Origin: Perognathus longimembris pacificus
Taxonomy: Eukaryota > Chordata > Mammalia > Rodentia > Heteromyidae
Assembly (NCBI RefSeq): GCF_023159225.1
Contig: NC_063176.1
Span: forward strand, 34,389,786-34,453,785
Direction of reading: 5' to 3'
Length of the DNA: 64,000 bases
Shown: positions 1-12,470 of the stretch, piece after piece
Numbering within the stretch: the first letter of the stretch is position 1
How the letters are laid out: each line of letters starts with the position of its first letter
Position numbers and translations under genes: made by a program
The notes under the pieces: model-generated
Seen by the model: the letters and a program-made list of their open reading frames with translations, nothing else
The model's database searches: none
Told to the model about the DNA's origin: nothing

Positions 1-1185
1 AAAAAGATGTTGATCAGAAGATGACATACTCTGGTTGATTGAGTTAGGCCTGTCATCAGATTTCCCAACTATCCTTATCATCAAATGAGGCCAGGAAATA
101 TTGACCTTTTATACAAACATGAGCTATGTGGCTTTGTGCTTTGTACCCAGTCTTCAAGTTCACACTTGAAGTTCACACTTCAAGTTCCCAAGTAGTAAGC
201 CAGTATAAAGACTATAGAACTTTGAAATGTTTAAAAATAAATTTTGAAGTTTGGAAAAATAACAAATGTTACCTGAAGGATTGATCCCCACCCTATCGTC
301 CCAGGTACATTCCGTTGTTGGGCAAAACCACAGGTATGTACAGAAGTGCTTGACGTGCAAAGCAGGCCAATCCAACCTGGGCCTGGCTGTCAACATTCCA
401 CTGTGGGCCGAACAGAAAGTCTCCACCTCCTCCAGCTCTAGTAGCTTCAGTCTCCTTGCTCAGACCCCATAAAAGCCAAGCTTCAACCCCACCTCCTTTT
501 ACAACCTCCCATTTAGCAGGGGAAGGTTTGTTGCTCCTTGCTGTGCCTCAATAAATAGTCCTCACCTGTCCAAATGGAGGGTTTAGCCTATTCCTTCCTT
601 TTCCTCCATTTTCCTAACACTACTCTTTCATGGAAGATCCCAAAAGTACATGGCTATTTCTAGGTACATGGTCTACAAGGGGAAATTGATGGAGGAAATT
701 GATGATGCTCTTTGGAGCTGAATACTGCATGACTAAACAAGCCTTCAAACTGTATAAAAGAAGTTAGGAAGACAATTGATTGAATGGCTTTTTCACATTG
801 TAATGTAGCCTATTGGTTTAAGCACACTTACAGTCTCAAGGCTGCATGCTGTTTTTGCACAGTTCCTCTTTTTCTGAAGACTTCCTAATTCCCACACAAA
901 GGCAACTTTCCTCCTTATTCCCCGCCCCCCCTCCCCCCCACCAGTTACTCAGATCTAGGGTTACAGCCCAGAGAAGGGAAGGAGGCATATTGGGAGTCTA
1001 GAGTTGTTCATATAATAAATATACTTTAGTTAACAAATGTATGGTAATTGTTTTTACACACATTGTAAACCTATTCCTAAATACCGTTTCTTCCATGAAC
1101 TGTTTAATCATTGATATCCTTCTTTTACTTTGGCCAGCTTTTAATTCAATGAGAAAGTTCTTCAACCTAAGGCGGGATCCTTTTT

Positions 1186-1305
1186 TTAAAAAAATCTTTT
1201 TATTATTATTACAAAGGTGATATACAATGGGGTTATGGTTATATACGTCAGGTAAAGAGTACATTTCTTTTTGGTAAAATGGAATCTTGCCTCATTTTTT
1301 AGTTC
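1186..1305 (-). mobile_element. L1 3' tail fragment
   Basis: Antisense: tctttttattattattacaaag followed by ggggttatggtt and gagtacatttctt, matching the tail of the L1 at 36594. Severely truncated. Confidence 0.7.
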
Positions 1306-3245
1306 CATCAGGCTTTCAGATACAAAGCTACTCCTCACTAGGCAGGTCTAGGAAGCATTCTTCCTCTGCTGTGTTTCTGATGTCATTACTAAGAGCTAGG
1401 AGAGGTGACTTTGAGCAAAGTGTTGGTATTATGTAGCTTAAAATATTTCTGGAAAAATAACTTTTCTTAACAATGAGGTGCAGTCATAAGCACAAGTTCT
1501 AGTGGCTCAGATTAATCATGTGACCCTAGACTATTCCTTTACAGATATTCCTGACTTTATAATTTAATGAGGAGGGAGACCAGACAGTCTCTTACAATCC
1601 TTGTCCAGATACAAAGTTCTATCATGCTTACAAAGGGAAAAAAAATCATTTGATTTACAAAGTTTAATTGAGTAACAGAAATGTCTCCTTTTGGAGTATT
1701 GCATCATGTTTTCAAGAATTCTGGATGCCATATTCAGTTAAATGAGTTGTTAAGCTATTCCCAATATTCATGTATTATTTATGTACTCATTTTAGGCAAG
1801 CTTAACCCTGATACTATTTTTTTTCCCTGATACTATTTTTAACAAAGATTCCTGTACCATATCGTGATGGACAATTTGTTAGCATTCTAGAGAGTTGTTG
1901 GTACATGCAGGCTTTGGAGGAAACATATCTGTCCTCTGACCACATGCTTAGATATCAGAGAACACAGTTTGTTACCTAATTGTAGCCAGACTCCACAATT
2001 GAAGTACAAAGGAGAATGTATACTGTGAACTAGCTCTCTGTGGGGATTTTTTTATGGGTTCTCAACAATTATAGGAATCTAAACAGGTCTCTATTGGCCC
2101 CATAACAGTGTTCAATATGTATCTAATATATAGGACTCAACTTTGTGACAGGCATGCCTATGATTAACCCTGTTGTATTATTTGATTAGAACTTTTTTTT
2201 GAGGGATAGTTGCACAGAAGTATGAATGAATGAATGACAATATTATTTGTAAATTTAACATATTACAAACTAGAAGTGTTACTTCTGCAAATCTCCTCAA
2301 GTAAAAATGTAGGTTCTATCACAGATACATTCATCTCACCAATAGATAAGAAATTTAATATTCAGTGGCTGAAACTTTTAGTACTATGAAGATTCTAGGA
2401 CATTTTTGTTACACTATTATTAATGATTTTAATGATCTTAAGATTTTAATGATCTCTGAAGCTAAGAAAATCTTCTAAGCAAACCAAACTGTTTTATTTT
2501 CCTTTTTTTTTTTTAGGGAGAGACATAGGTTAGGTATTTAATTGGTATTAAAACAAATTATATACATTTTCCTTTCTAGAAAAACAAGTTTTTAAAGAAA
2601 AAAACTATATGAGCACACTACATGAATCATTTCATGTTGACAGTATTTTGTTTGTAAATGTACATCTTTTCTAAAACTGAGAAGATAAGCACTAGAAGAA
2701 ACCTCATGATTATCATAATTCTTACCCACAGGGGCATATGGTAGCTAACACATTGATTTTACTGCTTACCAAGACTGGTGGCTTATGGTAAATCATGTAG
2801 AATAAATATTTACGCAATACATGCAGACCTCAACAAGTGCTATCAGTCTCCTTCTGTGATGGAGATTTAGGAACTAACCGAAGTTACCTGGCTCCTACTG
2901 TATCATAAAGTTCACAGTCTAACTGAGAGATAAGAGATGTTAAGTCAGTAATCATACAGACATAGCCAAAATCCTAATGTAGTTCTAGGATCCCTGTGCA
3001 TCTCTGATGTGAGGTTAATCTAATCAGGGAGGTCTGGGAATGCTTCCAGAGATAGTGATGCTTGTGTTGAGGTTTAAAACTAAATTTGATTTAAGTGACC
3101 AGCTTACCAAGCATGCAGTACAGAGCTTGCATGTTCAAAGGCCCATAGACACCAGGGCTGCAGGCAGGATCAAAGACAGATTTGCACATCACCTGCTCCC
3201 CACTTCTACACATCAGTCTTGTAAGAGATCAAAAGCTAGGGCCCC

Positions 3246-3454
3246 TTGGGGCTGGGGATATAGCCTAGTGGCAAGAGTGCTTGCCTCGGATACACGAGGC
3301 CCTAGGTTCAATTCCCCAGCACCACATATACAGAAAACGGGCCAGAAGCGGCGCTGTGGCTCAAGTGGCAGAGTGCTAGCCTTGAGCGGGAAGAAGCCAG
3401 GGACAGTGCTCAGGCCCTGAGTCCAAGGCCCAGGACTGGCCAAAAAAAAAAAAA
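3246..3454 (+). mobile_element. IDL-Geo dimeric SINE (type copy)
   Basis: The left half is tRNA-Ala/ID-like: A box in the tagcctagtggcaagag region, B box ggttcaattcc. The right (Geo) half runs from the gctgtggctcaagtgg region to ggactggcc, then an A-tail. The TSD gctagggcccc lies at 3235-3245 and 3455-3465. It carries the young-subfamily marks ggatacacgaggccctagg and gagcgggaagaagcc. Confidence 0.93.
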
Positions 3455-4753
3455 GCTAGGGCCCCAATTTGGAAGATGTTTCACACAGTGTTCACCCTCA
3501 CCGTTCCCTTCCCCGGCCACAGTCCTAGGATCCAAGGCTCTAAGTTGATCAGAAGTGGCCACTCTGCACGATGCTGCAGCCCATTTCCATGGTACTTTGC
3601 AGCAAGGCCAAGCCCTTTTCTGGGAGCTCAGTTGTCTTGGTTCTCTCTCCCTCTTCCTTGGCACACATGCAAGCCCTTTGGTAGGAGAGAGAATAGTGAG
3701 TTCAAGAGACCCTTTAACTGGATACTGCCCTGGAGGTAATTCATATGACAGATCTAGGGGAGGTGACCTGGGGCGTGAGGTTTGTGTCAGGGCCAGGTTG
3801 AGTGACAAAGATGTAAAAATGAAAAAGAGCGGAAAACAATGGGACAGACATTTAGGGAATGGAAGGATTGCAGGAGTTTTTAAGCAAAATTTATTGTATA
3901 TTGTTCACAATGATGACTTCACATTTGCACTTAACACTGCATTTTAAAAAAAATTCAACTTACATCTCATAAGTTATTTTAAAACAATCATGAGTGATCC
4001 TAATGAGTGAATGAAGAGATTCATAAGAAAATCTGCTCTGACATGAATGGCTGGCTAGGTGAAATGAAATATATAAAATGAAGTAGTGAATAAATTTAAA
4101 GTGTTGAGGAGCACATTTTTGTCTAAGATAAATAATGGATTAATGAGTGAGTTGAGATTTAAGTGAGCATTTTAAAGTACCAGTTAACCTTGTATTGTGT
4201 GGCTTTATTTAATCACAGACATGCAATTAACCCTTATTTTTATGTATCTTTTTGAGGAATTATTATTTCATGGTAGCTAAAGTTCTTTCTTAAAATGTAT
4301 TTATTGGCAAGTTCTATTAATATGATCATTCCTTAGGTATTAGTATGTTGGTTTTCATCAAAACATTTTACTCTGGTTATAAGGTACATGTGATTAATTT
4401 CTATTGGCTTTGGAGCAGATTCAAGTGCTAAGTTTAATTATTTATTATTGAGTCTTGAATTCTAAGCAGTAAAAATTTGTGAATTTTGTACTGACTGAAA
4501 GGCAAATTGGTCATCCAGTTTTGAACTGGATAACATCATAAACCTTAATTACCATAATCCCTCATGTTCTACTTACAGTACTAACTGTCATTCTTTCAGA
4601 CTCGACTAAAAATTCATTTCTTTACCTTTTCAGAAATCCACCTTTCAGTACTACCCTGATTCATGGTCTTTTTTTGTTTCTTCCCAACTTTTCTGTGATT
4701 ATTTTCCCCTTTTTTCTTCTGTTTCTCTCTTTCTTGCTCTTGCTTTCCTGAAG

Positions 4754-4798
4754 CCATGTCCCTGAACCTGAGGATTATGGGTGCTCTCCTGATGACTG
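4754..4798 (+). CDS. ATP8A1: ATP8A1 cassette exon, 45 nt, N-domain entry loop
   Basis: ATP8A1 is a P4-ATPase that flips phosphatidylserine and phosphatidylethanolamine to the cytosolic leaflet with a CDC50 partner; this exon lies in the cytosolic loop just after the phosphorylation site. It reads (G)HVPEPEDYGCSPDD(W), the extra segment of the long mammalian isoform (human has SPDEW, from memory). The acceptor is a pyrimidine tract ending tgaag and the donor is gtaagc. It begins at codon position 3, completing a Gly codon, and ends after two bases of a Trp codon completed by the next exon. Because it is 15 codons long and the next exon starts with G, skipping it should keep the frame and the glycine. 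That matches the known long/short isoforms. It is too short for ORF finders and was identified by peptide match and phase. Confidence 0.9.
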
Positions 4799-5464
4799 GT
4801 AAGCTGCGTGGATGTTTCTGTCCCATCAATCTCTTTAAACAGTTCATGTGTCTTCCTGTTTGATTAGACACACTACACTACTTTTGAAAAAAGCATTGCT
4901 TAACGGATTGGGTGATGATGCTCTAAGGTAGATTATTGTTTGAAATTTGTTGGGTGTCCTTGATTTTATATTGAATAATCTATCTAACCACTTAAATATA
5001 AAGCTCTAGTTATAAATTACATTTTTTTTGTAGCTCAGCACTGCCCCCTTCTGCCACTGTGACCCTCTGCAGCACTACAGAACAGTGCTGAAACAGCAGA
5101 GCTAGGGAAGTTTCCTTTTATAGTTCTCATACAAATAAGTCTCTTCAGAGGCAAAAAAAAATACATATTTTTAAGGAAATTAAGTGAGATTATTTCCTGT
5201 AACCATTGAATAGATTCAAATTAATGAAATACAACATTAGTTTAATATAAATTTATGTATTTTAATAAGTTAAAGCAAAAATAAACATTTAACAGAACTT
5301 TTTCAGTAAACCTCATAATTCCGATTATTACTGAGGGAGGCACTTGTTTGATTCTTGGAACAACTGATGTGTTATCATGTGTTCATGGCTAGTGTCATAC
5401 ATTTGGATATCTTACAAATGAATGTAATTATTAGTAAATTTTTCATTTGTCAAAACGTCATCTT

Positions 5465-5725
5465 GGGGCTGGGAATGTGGCTTAGCGGTAGAATGCTTGC
5501 CTTGCATGTATGAAGCCCTGGGTTCAATTCCTCAGCACCACATAAACAGAAAAGACCAGAAGTGGGCTAGGAATATGTCCTAATGGTAGAGTACTTGGCT
5601 AGCACTTTACCTCTTGAGCCACAGCACCACTTCTGCCTTTTCTATTTATGTGGTGCTGAGGAATTGAACCCAGGCTGTCAAGCACGCTAGGCAATCACTT
5701 TACCACCAAGCCACATTCCCAGCTC
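5465..5725. mobile_element. Inverted ID/Geo SINE cluster
   Basis: 5465-5562 is a sense ID-like left monomer, 5564-5600 is the first part of another sense monomer, and about 5600-5725 is an antisense copy (gctagcact...cccagctc). The sense and antisense parts can pair into a hairpin in the pre-mRNA. Divergence shows it is older than most IDL-Geo copies here. Confidence 0.8.
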
Positions 5726-6404
5726 TAGTAAAGTTTCAAGTTCACCTTTTGTAAGTTCAGGGCTGTTTGTATATCTTATTATTTATCCCTTCTCTATAGG
5801 AGCATGTTTCTATTAATTCTAAGCACTGTTCTATAGTGTCATTGGTATACATTTTCTCCAAGAAAGAAGGAAATCACCATTTTACTCCTAAGAGTGGTAT
5901 TTTACTTAAGATTGGATGAGAATGTAAGAAAAATTACAATAAGGTATCCTACTTTCACTAGAGTCCTGTGTTTGCAAAATGAAGACTGCACTTCTTCCAT
6001 TCTCTCAGTTCCTGTGATACATTCTTTCATACAGAATAGATTGTTTCCTAAGCTAGACACTGCAGGCTGTATGTATGTCTCCTTCCCAGGGTGGTAGACA
6101 CAACCTGATGTTTCATGACTTTAATCCCTGTTAGAAAGAGAGGCTGTTATTTTATCTAGAATAATTAAGGTTTTTAAAAATAAATACAACACCTTCTTAG
6201 AAATTTTGATATTCTAAACTAGGCAACGCCAAATAAAAAGGATGGCCAGAATTATCATAACGTGTTTATATATTTCTACTTGCTGTTATATATAAACTTA
6301 GATATTAAATATTGAAAAATAAATATTTAAAAAAACTTTGTTGCCTCTATAATAAGAACTTTGCATATTCTTCCATCTGACATTTGGTTTTCATTTTTTA
6401 TGCT

Positions 6405-6525
6405 TTTTGTTATGGCAGTATTGGGGGGTTGAACTCAGGGCCTGGTTGCTATCCCTTAAATTTTTTGCTCAAGGTTGGTGCTCTACCCCTTGAGCCATAG
6501 CCCCACTTCCAACAGCTCTAACTTT
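6405..6525 (-). mobile_element. Geo-half SINE remnant
   Basis: Antisense Geo-type sequence (ttgaactcagggcc, then ctctaccccttgagccatag). The left half is not discernible. Confidence 0.65.
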
Positions 6526-6934
6526 ATATACTTATATTCTCCACAGTCATCTCTGTGCAGTCATTACCTGTAGACCTGCAAAGATGAAGGAGCAAACATT
6601 TCTTGAGTTCCTACTCAGTCCTGAGTCATGTGGATGTGGATTTCAGAATCTGACTTCCCATTGTTGGAGGGGCCCTCTATTATTAACTCACTACACAAAT
6701 GACCGTGTCAGGAAGAATACAGATAAGAGTAGTACTTACATTATCAGAAAAATTTGAAAATTAAATGAGTACTGTTTTTAAAATGCCTAGAATAGTGTTT
6801 GGACACAGTAAGCCCACAGAGAACTACCTCTAGTTGATTTCACTCCTCATACCATATCACTTTTTACGAGCATCAATTAGTTGTACAAAAGTATTTCATT
6901 TTAACATGTCCATTTGTGCCAGGGTCATTTTAAA

Positions 6935-7020
6935 GTTGATAGAATTTAGGCGGAGACTCAGGTAAGTAATTTTCCTACAGAGACTTTAAGCTGCAAACAT
7001 GGAAGACAGAGTTAAAATTT
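6935..7020 (+). mobile_element. MIR fragment
   Basis: ggcggagactcaggtaagta then ttttcctacagagactttaa resembles the MIR core. Confidence 0.4.
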
Positions 7021-7594
7021 AGTTTAGCCTGGGCATCAAGTATAAGCTACTTGTATTACACTGTATTGATTTTGGAATGTTAAGAATACTCACTTTTAGA
7101 GCACAAGATAGTCTTATACCTATAGAGGTCATTCATTTTTTCTTGTGATTTCATTTAGCATCTTCAATCTTAAGTATATTTCAGTAAATTTCTTGTATTA
7201 TTGAGCAGGAACAAGTAAGTAGAGAGGTAAAATTTTTACTAACTTGAAAGTTCATATAGTGAGCAGAGGGACCCCATAGCTTTGCACATTCATTCATCTG
7301 GCATTTTCCCAATCTTCTCCAATTGGCTTTGATACCAAGGAAAGCAAGGTCCTCGGCTGTAATTCTGATCAAATACAGGCATACAGCTGCATCTTCATGC
7401 TCCTGATCTTAAGGAGTACAGAATAGATGACTCTGTAAATCACAACTACAGCTCTGAACGTGGACTCCAGGCCAGCTGTTCCGTGGCTTCATCTTTCAGT
7501 ATGAGGCTGCTTGGATTCTAAATGTAAGGCCTGTGAGCTGTATATAGTTTACTGTTATACTTGAATTATATTCACTATAGAAGTGTCAAGTTAA

Positions 7595-7814
7595 GATGGC
7601 CCACGCCTATAATCCTAGCTACTCAGGGTACTGAGATCTAAGGATTGCAGTTGGAAGCCAGCCAGCATAATTTACCACCAAAAAGCCAGAGCTGTGTCTC
7701 AAGTGGTAGAGTGCTAGTAGCTATGAGCAAAAAAAGCTCAGAGACAGCTCCCAGGTTCTGAGTTCAAACCCCAGCACTGACATACTCACATAGTGACTGA
7801 CTAACTTAATAAAT
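7595..7814 (+). mobile_element. 7SL-Geo SINE (type copy)
   Basis: The 7SL/B1-like left half (cacgcctataatcctagctactcag...gaagccagcc) joins the Geo half (gtctcaagtggtagagtgctag...gagttcaaaccccag). Imperfect TSD gaa(g/a)tgtcaagttaa at 7580-7594 and 7815-7829. The linker between halves is shortened. Confidence 0.85.
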
Positions 7815-8916
7815 GAAATGTCAAGTTAAAAAGCATTTATTTACCACTTATATATGCATAAATTACATAGTTTCATTTAGTCAGTTTTGAAGGCAAACTT
7901 GTATATTGTCATACAGATTTTGTTGACATTAAAGGTAGGCGGATGGTGACTGTATTTCTGCTCTGTTAAATATATTATTATAATAGTTTACAGAGATAAA
8001 AAAAATTACTTCACATGTAGCTGCTACTTCAAAATTGTATAGTTCTTTTTATCATCACTAAGAACTATTAGCTAGCAAATAATCTCACAGATTAATTCCT
8101 TTCTATTAAAGGTCTGTTATTCTCTACATTAATAAAAATCAATATTTGGGGTATGAAGAGAAACCAACATTTACTTTCAGCCTTCATGTAGCCCAAAGAT
8201 ATGCTTCTTTTCCAGAACTGTTTCCGTAACATTTTTTCTCTTTTTCTAACTTTTATTGTGGAAAATTTTAAGCATAAACAATGAAGAGAAAAAAATATGC
8301 CATTGATAGCTTGAATAGTATGCACACAAGTCGAATTTCAGTCCACTTCTGTCTTTATTCCATGATTATTTTGAAGCATATCCCACATAAGTTAGGGTTT
8401 GATTAACTATCTATTATACTTCCCCATTATATGTTCTAGCAATTTTTTAAGTAAATGATAATGGTGGTGGTTCTCCAGAGGGATTACTTTAAATATGTTC
8501 TATGCTTAGTCATTTCACTATGGTTTATTATTCAGATAGTATGATTTCCTATTTTCCAGTCATTTATTTTCTTGTTTCATTCTGGCCTATAATTATATAT
8601 GAAGGGAAAAATATTTTACTCTGAGGCAAGAGCTAGGCTCACTAAAATATTCTTCCAGGTGTGACCACACAATAATGAGATCTAGCACATCTAAATTAGC
8701 GTTTGTCTTCAAAGCATTCCCCTTGGCCAGTAATTATTTATTTATTCCAGTGATGCATCCTTTCAGAGAATGTTTTTGTACCACCTTAGTTGTAATTGCC
8801 TTCAGAAATAATTTGAGTCACATAGAAAACTAGGTCTCATTACTTTGGTCTAAACCAGTGTCTAGCAAAGAGTATTATTGAATTAACTCTGAAGGACAGA
8901 TTCATGGCAAAAAGTT

Positions 8917-10345
8917 AAGTCTCCCAGCCAGAAATTCTGATTTGGAACAACAATACCATTATCCCTGGGCTCAACAGGGCTGGGCTTCTAGGGCCAGAGA
9001 CCCCCCACTGCACCAGTTGAGTTCCCCCAGGTGTTAGAGGAAGGGAACATATGGTCCCTTGTTTATAGAGGGTATTGACTGGGGTCAGGTGCTCGCTCAC
9101 TTTGGGGAACCTCATCCCCCCATTCATAAAGTTGCTCATGTCCTGCTGACAAGAAGCCCTAGTAAACACCATGGAGGAGTCTCGGCACTGATGAGAAGAC
9201 CAACCTCTGTTGCTGACATCACCAATTCATCATATTTACATTCAATGTGAGTATAACCAGCACTGGGTCTGTGAATGGCCGTGTTCAGGAAGATGGCTTT
9301 TACACGGGTCAGCCTGAGAGCATTGCATAGGTCTGTATAAAACTCAGCAGCTGGAGATCTCTCTGTCCAGTTATCACTGTTTCTCAAAAGCGAAATTCAA
9401 GATAAGTGCTTTTACATTCCTGCCAGTTATTACTCAGAGAATTAACCTGGCACACCCAGATAAGGCAGTGGGCAGGAGAAAATCAGCTCTCTCAGAGTCA
9501 GCAGAGGAACAGGTACCTGGTTGCCCCCAGGGTCTAGAAGACACATCATGGCTGTTGCCTGACCTATGTTAGAATTTTCAGAAGAAGGCAAAAGAAGCAA
9601 GCTTTCCTCACTGTTTGTGAAGGATGCCAATAGGAAATTGGGGACCATGAATAAGCTAAGATCACCAGCCTAGTGAATAACTTGTCAAAGCTGGGTGGGG
9701 GATAAGACATGGTGAAAAGTAGCCTGGAAAGCGTGACAGGGGTTGAGGCTCTGTGGAGCTAAGTGGCAGACTGCACTTGAAACAGTACCTGCAAAGAAGC
9801 CATGCATCTGAGGACTTCAAGTCAACCCCAAAGCCACATGGGTCTCAGAGCTAGACGTCATCCTTTTCGTGAAACCACACACCAAGCAGCACATAATTCT
9901 GGAAATACAGTAAATTCTCAATTCAGAAATGAGCAACCAAGGGGCTGGGGATATAGCCTAGTGGCAAGAGTGCCTGCCTCGGATACACGAGGCCCTAGGT
10001 TCGATTCCCCAGCACCACATATACAGAAAATGGCCAGAAGCGGCGCTGTGGCTCAAGTGGCAGAGTGCTAGCCTTGAGCGGGAAGAAGCCAGGGACAGTG
10101 CTCAGGCCCTGAGTCCAAGGCCCAGGACTGGCCAAAAAAAAAAAAAAAGAAAAAAAGAAATGAGCAACCAAGGCCTCTGGGGTCAGAGGAGCAGCTGTGA
10201 GTAGGAGCAGCCTGGGGGAACAGAGCAAAGTGGGAGCCCTGCGGTGAGTGGCTGGCCTCACAGTTCTTCCCAAAAGGCTGTTCTTTGACCTTGCCCATCA
10301 TGTCCACTTTGCCCAGAGTGGCCCGGAAGCCCAACTCTTCCTGGA
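8917..10345. other. Unidentified less AT-rich segment
   Basis: By eye this block is richer in G and C than its surroundings and contains no repeat I recognise except the inserted SINE at 9943. Several short open frames exist on the minus strand (for example 9136-9387 and 8915-9172, in different frames), with no peptide I can place. Possible decayed retrocopy, old LTR or conserved non-coding DNA. No function assigned. Confidence 0.3.
9943..10155 (+). mobile_element. IDL-Geo SINE, young subfamily
   Basis: Near-identical to the 3246 copy, with a perfect 18-bp TSD agaaatgagcaaccaagg at 9925-9942 and 10156-10173. It splits the unexplained block 8917-10345. Confidence 0.95.
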
Positions 10346-11941
10346 AAAAAAGTTTGACTTATCATGAGTATGGAGAAGTATTTAAGGAAAGCACAAATGA
10401 TGTGGCTTGATGCTAAGAATAGGCTGTTTTTTATTCTCATACTCAACTAAATCAAGAAAAATGATTTTTAGTACCTAGCAGATTGTACTAACATACTGAT
10501 TTTTCATTATTTCACAATAGAGAATGGCCTTGTGTTTAAAACTACTTAAAGATATGTGGACCAATAGAGAACTTGAATTTTGATATCTTAAAAGTTACCT
10601 TTAAATGCTACCCTTGGTGGGAGGGTGGTACTGGGGTTAGAATACGAAGTGAAAGCCTTCATCAGAGAATAGAAAATGGGATATAAGTTAATTATAAATA
10701 CAGGCATCTAAGTGAATTACAGATTCATTTGAAAGTTACATTAATGGTAGTATCTGGAACTTACAAAATTAAAGAATAATTGGTGAGATCAATTAGACAT
10801 ATCTTCAGATTTTAAATTCTGGGATTCTTTGAAAAGGAAATAGGCTTCGTCATGGAAGATAAAACTATGAATATTCCTTACCACTTCAGTTTCCTAAAAA
10901 GTAAAGCAAAAAATTATAAATATGAACCACAGTACATCTCAGTAAATTTTGTAAAGCCCCAAAATAAACTATTTTAATAAGTAATAATATTTTAGGAGAA
11001 ATGCATGCTAATTTTTCTGTCTGCCTGTTGATAGGTCATTTAAAAGTTCTTGGTCCCTCTTCTGCTCTTAAAACTAAACCAACAATATTAATGATAATTT
11101 TGAGAATTAATAGACCAAACTACTACATGAAAAATAAAACAAGATGAATTTTAATGTAAACATTCTAATTTTACTCCCTTGATTTGGGGGAGAAATATAT
11201 TTCATTAAAGAGGTTGTGTGTGTTCTGTTACTTCAGGTACTATTTTCTTCAGTTATTTCTTCCTTTCAAACTTCTGGTTTTAAAATGTGTAGTTCTTGCC
11301 AGTCAACTCATTGTCTTTGTAACACTCTATATAACCCAAGAGCTTTCTGTAATTCTTCTCGTAATTCTTTTTGGTGGTATTATTTTTTCCTTGGCAAATT
11401 CAGAAATTTTTTCTTCCTAAGCACAAAATTTTAGTGTGTATTTTGACTCTACATTTCAATGATATCTTTTGTTTTGGCATTCCCACTTAAATGTTTTTCC
11501 TCCTTTTCCCTTTAGTCTCACAAGTATATCACCCTGAGTCTAATAACAGCTAGATTGTAAAGAAAATGCCAATTTTGTTTGTTTGATATAAAAACATAGA
11601 ATACATCTAATAATCTGAAGGCAGGAACAACACAAAAAGTTCCAAACACCTTTATGATGCTTTTTGTACATATACAGAAGAAATGTGATGTGCTTATATT
11701 TGTGCCAATATTTGTCAGTGGCAGATGTTGATACAAGATGTTAACAGCTTATTATTCATGTTTTATGTCATTTAATAATAATGAAGTGTTTACCACTAAA
11801 AGTAATGCTTTATTAAGACTAAAGCAAAAGGGTTAATATTTCATAGTAACTTCATTAATAGAATTGAAAAAAATAAAAATATTTGGAAACTGAAGACATT
11901 CACTTCTAGGTATTACAGAAGTTTTGTTATATTAAAAAAAA

Positions 11942-12156
11942 ATTCACTCAGCATCTGTGTCTCACACTAATCCTAGCTATTCAAAAAGGCTGAGATCATA
12001 GTTTGAAGCCAGCCTAGGCAGAGAAAGCTAAAAGTCTCTTATTTCCTATTAATCAGCAAAAAAATCTGCAACTAAAGGTGTGGCTCATCCAACAAATGTG
12101 AACAAAAAAAAATGCCAAAAGAGAGTATGAGGGCTTGAGTTCAAGTTCAGTATAGT
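11942..12156 (+). mobile_element. 7SL-Geo SINE, degraded
   Basis: Recognisable left half (cacactaatcctagctattc, gaagccagcctaggcag) and decayed Geo half (gtgtggctcatcc, gagttcaagttcag). Its end runs into the TC/CA microsatellite. Confidence 0.75.
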
Positions 12157-12157
12157 A

Positions 12158-12158
<1 letters not shown>

Positions 12159-12213
<55 letters not shown>

Positions 12214-12218
12214 ACACA
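12159..12218. repeat. (TC)n(CA)n microsatellite
   Basis: Uninterrupted TC then CA units with one tca break near the end. Confidence 0.97.
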
Positions 12219-12470
12219 TTTCCATGTAGCTACTACATATTTGACATGAACTACAAAGTGGTGTTTTTTATTGTACTACAACCCATGTTTTAGAATGCTT
12301 GAATATGTTTTACAAAACAGCCATTAAATCTATGATATCTTACTTAGAAATTCAGGCCAAGTGACATTTGATTCATCAAGGGTATGCAGGAATAATGATT
12401 TGCTTGAAACGTGAGTTACAAGATTAGTGAGATGGTAGAAATGAACCAAGTTTGCTTTATTTCCCTGCAG

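Larger units (their letters stand above)
1..4753 (+). other. ATP8A1: ATP8A1 intron, 3' part
   Basis: Intron sequence upstream of the cassette exon. The phosphorylation-site exon (DKTGT...VAYG) is not present, so it lies beyond the left edge. It contains an L1 tail fragment (1186-1305) and one SINE (3246-3454). The stretches 1-1180, 1310-3230 and 3470-4750 are AT-rich single-copy DNA in which I recognise nothing, apart from a small palindromic cluster at 152-187. Confidence 0.8.
4799..12470 (+). other. ATP8A1: ATP8A1 intron, 7.7 kb
   Basis: Lies between the cassette exon and the first constant N-domain exon. Holds an inverted SINE cluster (5465-5725), Geo and 7SL-Geo SINEs, faint MIR/L2 remnants, the unexplained block 8917-10345 and a compound (TC)(CA) microsatellite just before the acceptor region. 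In 5740-6400, 7030-7580, 7830-8900 and 10350-11940 I see only AT-rich unique sequence. Confidence 0.8.

Noticed and set aside
3040..3420. Open frame of 126 aa
   Set aside because: It runs through an IDL-Geo SINE; the same translation recurs at every copy, so it is repeat-derived.
5030..5105. agcact...agtgct small inverted repeat as a possible RNA hairpin gene
   Set aside because: Arms are only 6 bp and there is no precursor-like stem.
9136..9387. 83-aa minus frame as a small gene
   Set aside because: No recognisable family, neighbouring frames disagree, and there is no promoter or splice evidence.
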